A stretch of 64,000 bases of DNA from Ananas comosus (lineage: Eukaryota; Streptophyta; Magnoliopsida; Poales; Bromeliaceae), in contig NC_033631.1 in the NCBI RefSeq assembly GCF_001540865.1, forward strand, positions 8,861,283 to 8,925,282, written 5' to 3'. A program made the translations under genes and the position numbers. Within the stretch, counting starts at the first letter, position 1; each line of letters opens with the position of its first letter. Below are positions 58,986-64,000 of the stretch, piece after piece. The notes under the pieces were generated by a model. The model was not told the DNA's origin. It saw only the letters and a program-made list of their open reading frames with translations, and did no database searches.

Positions 58986-60532
58986 ATGTCTTATTTTGCG
59001 TTCATTTTTGCCGCATTTTTTGCGGTGATCGCCGCCAGGCAAGCCCTCGCCCAGACGGCGGCGCCCGCCCCGGCGCCCGCGGGGCCGCCGAACATCACGG
59101 CGGTGCTCGCGAAGGGCGGGCAGTACACGACGTTCATCCGGCTGCTGAAGGAGAGCCGCGTCGACGAGCAGATCAACAGCCAGCTGAACAACTCCTTCAA
59201 CGGGCTCACCGTCTTCGCGCCGACCGACGGCGCCTTCAACTCCCTCAAGTCCGGCACTCTGAACTCCATCTCCCAGCAGGACCAGATCGAGCTCGTACTC
59301 TACCACGTCCTCCCCAAGTAATTTTCCTGCATTCTTCGTTTCTTACTAGATCGACCGTTTCGATAACATGATATTAGAGTCAGTCCTAAGCACGGAAGAG
59401 GTGCTAATTAGACTAATATTGCTAATTAGATTGATTTTTTGGGCATTTGAAAAATAGTAATGGCTTTATAGATTTAAGAGGTTTTAATTATTCCAATATT
59501 TAATCCAATAGTTTTATAGTTTAACCAATTATTTTTAATTTTTAGTTAAAAAAAAAATAGAAAGGAATGATAAGATTTTTAAGATTAAAGTGTAGTAAGC
59601 TTGGTTTTAGACGGCCAAGTTGTAGGATTACAATTCAAAATGGAATATAGATCTAGTATTGTCAAATACTATTTATATACTCGAAAATTGGGTGTAAATT
59701 TTACACCAAATCCATTCAATATTATAGATTATTCTTTTGGATTTTTCGTATAAAAAATATTCTGGCCGTTGGAAGAATTAAATGTAAGTTATTAGGTGTA
59801 CAGTGCATAGACCAACAATTATATAGAGCATTTCACTCACTTATGAGCAATTATATAGAGCATTTCTAATTTCAAATAAAAATTATAAAACTAGATTATT
59901 TTGCAAGAATTAATATATGCAAAAAGTATTGTTATATATACCCTACCTTATTATTAATATTCTAGCATTAAAGATGTAGAAAATTTTGATGAATTCATAT
60001 ACGAAACTTAAATTGTACAAAATTTTTACGTCAACAAATCAGCAATATATTTTCTGCTTTACTGTTGCACAATAAAATGATCGATCCGAACAACACCAAC
60101 AACAATAGGTTCTACACCCTGTCGACGTTCGCCACGACGAGCAACCCTTTGAACACGCAGGCATCGGCAGCGGGGGGCGGCGCCGACACGCTGAACGTGA
60201 CGACCGGCACGGCGGAGGGGCAGCAGGTGAACGTGTCGACCGGCGTCGTCGAGACGCCGATCGCCAGCGCCCTCACCACCGACTTCCCCCTCGCCGTCTA
60301 CTCCGTCAACAAGGTCCTCCTCCCCTACGACCTCTTCGGCCCCAAGTCCCCGGCCTCCGCGCCGCTCCCTGCGGCCGACGGCAAGCCCGGGAAGGGCCCG
60401 AAGAGCGCCGCGGGGTCGGCGGAGTCCGCCGGCGAAAGTAGCTCGGCCCCGGAGAGTAATTTCTCCGGGTGGAGGGCTTTTTTTCTGGGAGCCGGGTTGG
60501 TGATAAGTGCAATTGGGAGTGCTTTTTGTTGA
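58986..60532 (+). CDS. FLA: Fasciclin-like arabinogalactan protein, FLA11/FLA12 type
   Basis: Two exons, 58986-59317 and 60109-60532; AA|G rebuilds Lys at the join (YHVLPK-FYTLSTF). 251 residues, close to Arabidopsis FLA11. Signal peptide about 1-23, then [10 protein letters not shown] typical of arabinogalactan glycosylation, and one fasciclin domain: [17 protein letters not shown] (H1, 74-84), YH (106-107), [12 protein letters not shown] (H2, 172-183). N-glycosylation sequons at N36, N68, N140, N152 and N228. A second Pro/Ala/Ser-rich stretch (190-227) leads to a hydrophobic C-terminus (about 231-251) fitting a GPI-anchor signal. Such proteins sit at the plasma membrane/cell wall and in stems are tied to secondary-wall cellulose deposition. 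The 791-bp intron is unusual; I recall FLA11/FLA12 in Arabidopsis as intronless, and the acceptor's pyrimidine tract is weak. Confidence 0.9.
59318..60108 (+). other. Intron of the FLA gene
   Basis: GTAATT donor, AATAG acceptor. AT-rich. A 20-bp direct repeat (CAATTATATAGAGCATTTC) occurs at about 59816 and 59848. Confidence 0.75.
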
Positions 60533-61008
60533 TGTGAGGATTACTTATGATAATACGTAGTTTGTGCATGTATTACTTTTTATTTCTCTTAATTACTTTG
60601 TTCTGGTGTGTTGAATTTTTATGCACGGTGGTGTTTGTACGTACTGCTTTGCTACGAGAGGATCTGTTTGTTTAACTTATTAGAATTTTGATGATGTTAT
60701 ACAAATTTCATTTGGATTTTGCTCGTTAATAATTTGTTTTTTCTACTTACATTAATTCTATTAATTAAGGATAAACTTCATTTTACGATAGTCCAAAAAT
60801 TAGATCCAAAAAATTTTAAAATTGGCAAATTAAATTATAATTTTTTACTGAAGATTAGAATTTGTGGTTTACGTTTATATTATAGGTGTATGAATAGTAT
60901 TGCCCTTTCATAATTTAGCCCTTGTTTTAAGTGGAGGCATTTTTGAGGAGTAAAGTCTGTAGGCATTATATTTTTTTAAAAAAGTAGAGCTTGATTATAA
61001 TGGTATAG
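60533..61008. other. FLA 3' region and spacer
   Basis: Likely 3' UTR, then AT-rich spacer up to the Ty3 LTR. Confidence 0.5.
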
Positions 61009-62949
61009 TGTAGTATTCCTGGTGATTAGTTGCCAGTGAAGTTTCAGCATCTGAAGCTTGTCGACATATCTGGAGAATGTCGGGACAAGTCGGAATCGTT
61101 TTGGCCCGAAATGGACGCGAAACGGACTCGACGCGAGGCGAGAGTGGAGTTCTGACACTGAAATCCGCAAAGTACATGATTTCAATGTTCATTACCGGTA
61201 CCATACAGGGGAGTATCGGTACCCCTATGTAATTCCAAAACAACATGCTTTCGGGTTGCGCCACTTTGATGCTAAGTACCGGTATGGCATCGGGTTGATA
61301 CTGGTACCGTGTGTGCGAATTTGCTAGCTGAGAGGCAGAGTACCGGTAACCAAATCGGGTACCGATACTCCAGCTAGATTTTTGAGTTGGTAAGGTACAG
61401 TTTGGTCCTTTCATGGCTGTCGATTAACCCAAAGCCCCTAGCCTTTTTATATGTTCACAAAGAGAGAGTTGAGCGGTTTTTCTTCTCTTTTCCCTTTCTC
61501 TCTCTAGTTGGTGGACTCGCACGTGGGTGAGGTCACAGCTCGAGCTCGGGAGGTTGTCGACTCGATCCGGAGGATCGTTCGACCGCGCGAGCGTCGCGGT
61601 TGCATCGTTGGGAGGTCGGGCGAGCGCCTGGTTTCCTCTCCTTTCGACTTCTCGCCGTGGTTGAACTAGCGTGTCGAGGTGGGTTAATGTTTACCGAAAT
61701 TATTGGAATATCTCCTAAGTTTTAGTAACGTCGACATGTATCATTGGTTTATTTGCTTGCTAGTACTCGAATTCATGGATTAGAAATAGAATCTGAATTT
61801 GGAGTTAAGCTAGTAGTATAATTTTACATATTGAATTTGAAATTGACTTAGGAGAAAATATATAGATCCTACATTGTCATTTTCTGAAAATTACCAGATT
61901 TAGTTTTAGGAGCCGTGCTTCTTTTGTATCGTCGCTGTTAGTATGCGATGGATACCCACATTAGTGTAGAATGAGTTTACGCTCGTGCTGGGATGCCGAG
62001 TTTATTTTACAGTAGTGTGTAGACTGTTTCGGACTGTCGGGTGCCGCCACAGTTGACGGTGGACTCAGATTGTTGTTTTTGCATCAGATTGTGCAAAGGG
62101 CACGTGAGTTTTGTTTGTAGGACCAGTTAGACCCATTTGCTTTGATTATAGCCTGTGGGAGCCGGATTGAGCTTGGTAGAAACATACTTGCATACTCGGT
62201 TGGGTAGCGCCAACGAGTGCCACTCCGGAGTCAGGTTTTGTGGGTTTGCGTTGATGTCGTAGTGTCCGGGTTGGACTTGCTCTCCACCAATAACCCAGCG
62301 TGGTGGTGGTTGGTGTAGCTTCGACAGGCAGGACGGATGCGTTCACAGTCCCTAGTGAAATTGGATCAGAGAGTGCATTTCTATATCTACAGAATAGTCA
62401 TTAGCGATAGTATAATATATACGTAGTGGCATGTAGTTGTAGAGTTTTTCCAACTTTCTTACTATTCTTGTGCATACTTTGTGTAGACTCAGTGGGTGAG
62501 TTGTTGAGGTCGGTAGCGGTAGCCACTGAGAACTATTTCTTTTTACAGTAATTCTCACACTCAGTTGTTGACTCCTTTTTGCACAGTCTTTTTCTGCGGC
62601 TGCTGCTGACGCTGTTTCTCATCGTGGAAAGGGAGTCGCGAGCTAGATCCCTTCCCTGATTACTGTGCTCGAGGAGTACCTTCCACAAGTAGTTTTAGAG
62701 TATTTATATACATATGGTTGTTGTTTGGGTACTCGCTGGAGCGAGTGGTGTAGTAAACATTTTGTATGTACTGGAACCACTCTAGATTTTATATTTATAT
62801 GTTATTCTCAGTTTAGCAGCTCTTACTTTGTGGTTGTAGCTTATTTTCGTTTACAGGTACAACTATCGCTTCGTATATAGAAAAAATTTATTTATATACG
62901 GCGGGTCTGTTAGCGTGCCCGGAGAAATGGGATAATCTGGGGCGTGATA
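61009..62949 (+). mobile_element. 5' LTR of a Ty3-type retrotransposon
   Basis: Starts TGTAGTATTCC and ends GGGCGTGATA, homologous to the solo LTR at 29492-31538. It is followed 8 nt later by a primer site and then by a gag-like frame, so this is the 5' LTR of an element that continues past the right edge. 1941 bp. Confidence 0.85.
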
Positions 62950-62957
62950 GATTAAGT

Positions 62958-62969
62958 TGGTATCAGAGC
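62958..62969 (+). promoter_or_regulatory. Primer-binding site (initiator-Met tRNA)
   Basis: TGGTATCAGAGC is the standard plant LTR-retrotransposon site complementary to the 3' end of initiator Met-tRNA. Exact match. Confidence 0.9.
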
Positions 62970-63250
62970 TTAGTATTAGATCATTAGGACCAAGGAAACT
63001 TTAAGCTTGGCAAATCTCAGGAAGGCAAGATGCGAGAGGCGTGATTTATCGCGAAAGTCAGCGATTGAATTGTTTTAATTCCTCCTAAAGAGGAGTGAGT
63101 GACTGAAAGAATGTCTGTTTCGGCCAAGAAAATTATGTTGGCTGCAGACGACATAATTTTGAGGAGAAATAGGGGCGGGCCTTCTAAACTTTTGTTTGAT
63201 TGGATCGAGAGTTGATTGTGTTTTGTATCTGACCCTTGTTTTGATTTTAG

Positions 63251-63764
63251 GTAGCCATATATCGACGTCGAGATTGACCGTCGACACGGGATCGTACCGC
63301 ACCAGCAGAGATACCTGAGCAGGCAGGGCCGAGTGCATCCCCCGATCTGAGAGAGCAATTGGCTGCCCTGACTGAGGCGACTAGGCAGCAGGGGACACTG
63401 TTACAGAGGATGTGCGAGACGTTTATTCCGCCGCCTAGCACAGCGCCTAGAGCACCGGAGCAGCCGACACCACCACCGACTACTCCTGTGGCCGCACCAG
63501 CCACAACTGTACCCCCACCAATGACTGTTCGTATAGCGCCAGTTACATTCTTTGGAGAGGCGTCGCAGATGTCCGAGGCTGAGCAGGAGCGGATGACAGA
63601 AAGGCATGCTTGTTTTCGTTGATTTGATCCGTCGCGCTTTGACGGCAGCTGTAGGGAGCCCTGAGTTGTAGAGGGCTGGATGAGCGCGATGGAAAAGTTA
63701 TTTGAGGATTTGTTCATACCGGAGCGGGAGCAGGTATATTTGGGAGTACGCTGTTTGGCCGGCG
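63251..63764 (+). pseudogene. Decayed gag frame of the Ty3-type element
   Basis: A frame continuous in phase from about 63251 encodes a Pro-rich stretch and then the region typical of Ty3 gag (Phe-Asp-Pro near 63623, Trp-Met-Ser ahead of a Met-Glu-Lys motif). In-frame stops occur at 63275, 63620 and 63662 and no start codon is left at the expected place, so it cannot be translated as one protein. It is cut off by a MITE-like fragment at about 63768. Confidence 0.7.
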
Positions 63765-63767
63765 ATG

Positions 63768-63815
63768 CGCACCGATAGCTTGATGCTATTGGTAGCATTT
63801 CAGCCTAATTCTATA
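63768..63815. mobile_element. Right-end fragment of a MITE family B element
   Basis: GATAGCTTGATGCTATTGGT, AGCATTTCAGCCTAATTCT matches the family's right end. It breaks the gag frame. Confidence 0.55.
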
Positions 63816-64000
63816 TGTATTAAAAATATAATAGACAAAAATAATCACCTATACTACATCTCCGGTCCAACTGCTGTCCCTCGATGCACAGTAGAATCTC
63901 CTAATCTTCGAGTTCGCTAGGCTCCTGTACGAAGGGTAGACATGAAGCCGATGACGCTAGTAGATTAAAGGAGAGAGAAGTTGTGAGCAGCGAGAGCGCA
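63816..64000. other. Window end, nothing recognised
   Basis: Mixed composition. It could be continued retrotransposon or unrelated flanking sequence. Confidence 0.35.

Overview
The window is plant nuclear DNA. It has spliced plant genes with very GC-rich coding exons in AT-rich, transposon-crowded intergenic sequence, which suggests a monocot. From memory the dispersed repeats recall pineapple-type (commelinid) genomes, but I cannot confirm the species. A few isolated N's, one N run and local duplications around three of the N's show that this is a draft assembly.

I support four protein-coding genes, all on the + strand. (1) 6430-8066: a small membrane-anchored RLK/Pelle-type pseudokinase of two exons. 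(2) 19556-24692: a NAC transcription factor of the SND2/SND3 (NAC073/NAC010) secondary-wall clade, three exons with a 3.3 kb second intron full of transposon fragments. (3) 47907-54165: an auxin response factor of the ARF3/ARF4 clade, 12 exons and 783 codons, with B3, ARF and PB1 domains and two exact tasiR-ARF target sites. (4) 58986-60532: a single-domain, GPI-anchored fasciclin-like arabinogalactan protein of the FLA11/FLA12 type, two exons. The NAC and FLA families both belong to secondary-wall formation and lie about 34 kb apart; any functional link between these copies is inference.

Most of the rest is mobile DNA. 2.1-3.6 kb: a minus-strand Cassandra-type TRIM with 5S rRNA-derived LTRs, split by a hAT-type element. 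4.5-5.2 kb: a tandem-duplicated MITE-like element. 9-18.9 kb: SINEs, MITEs and foldback elements, densest at 12-16.7 kb. 22.8 kb: a CACTA-like element in the NAC intron. 29.5-31.5 kb: a solo Ty3-type LTR with a 5-bp target duplication. 34-38.8 kb: duplicated blocks around N's, then MITEs, foldbacks and SINEs. 40.9-46.9 kb: nested inverted-repeat MITEs, a 167-bp Cassandra-type solo LTR, a 540-bp foldback element and a hAT element. 55.3-58.3 kb: a Mutator-type element built of short hairpins, an assembly duplication and a second 540-bp foldback. 61.0-63.8 kb: the 5' LTR, primer site and decayed gag of a Ty3 element from the same family as the solo LTR, running toward the right edge.

No CRISPR array, operon, intact tRNA or complete rRNA gene was seen. 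Exon borders were set by hand from GT/AG sites, reading-frame phase and family resemblance; no transcript or database evidence was available.
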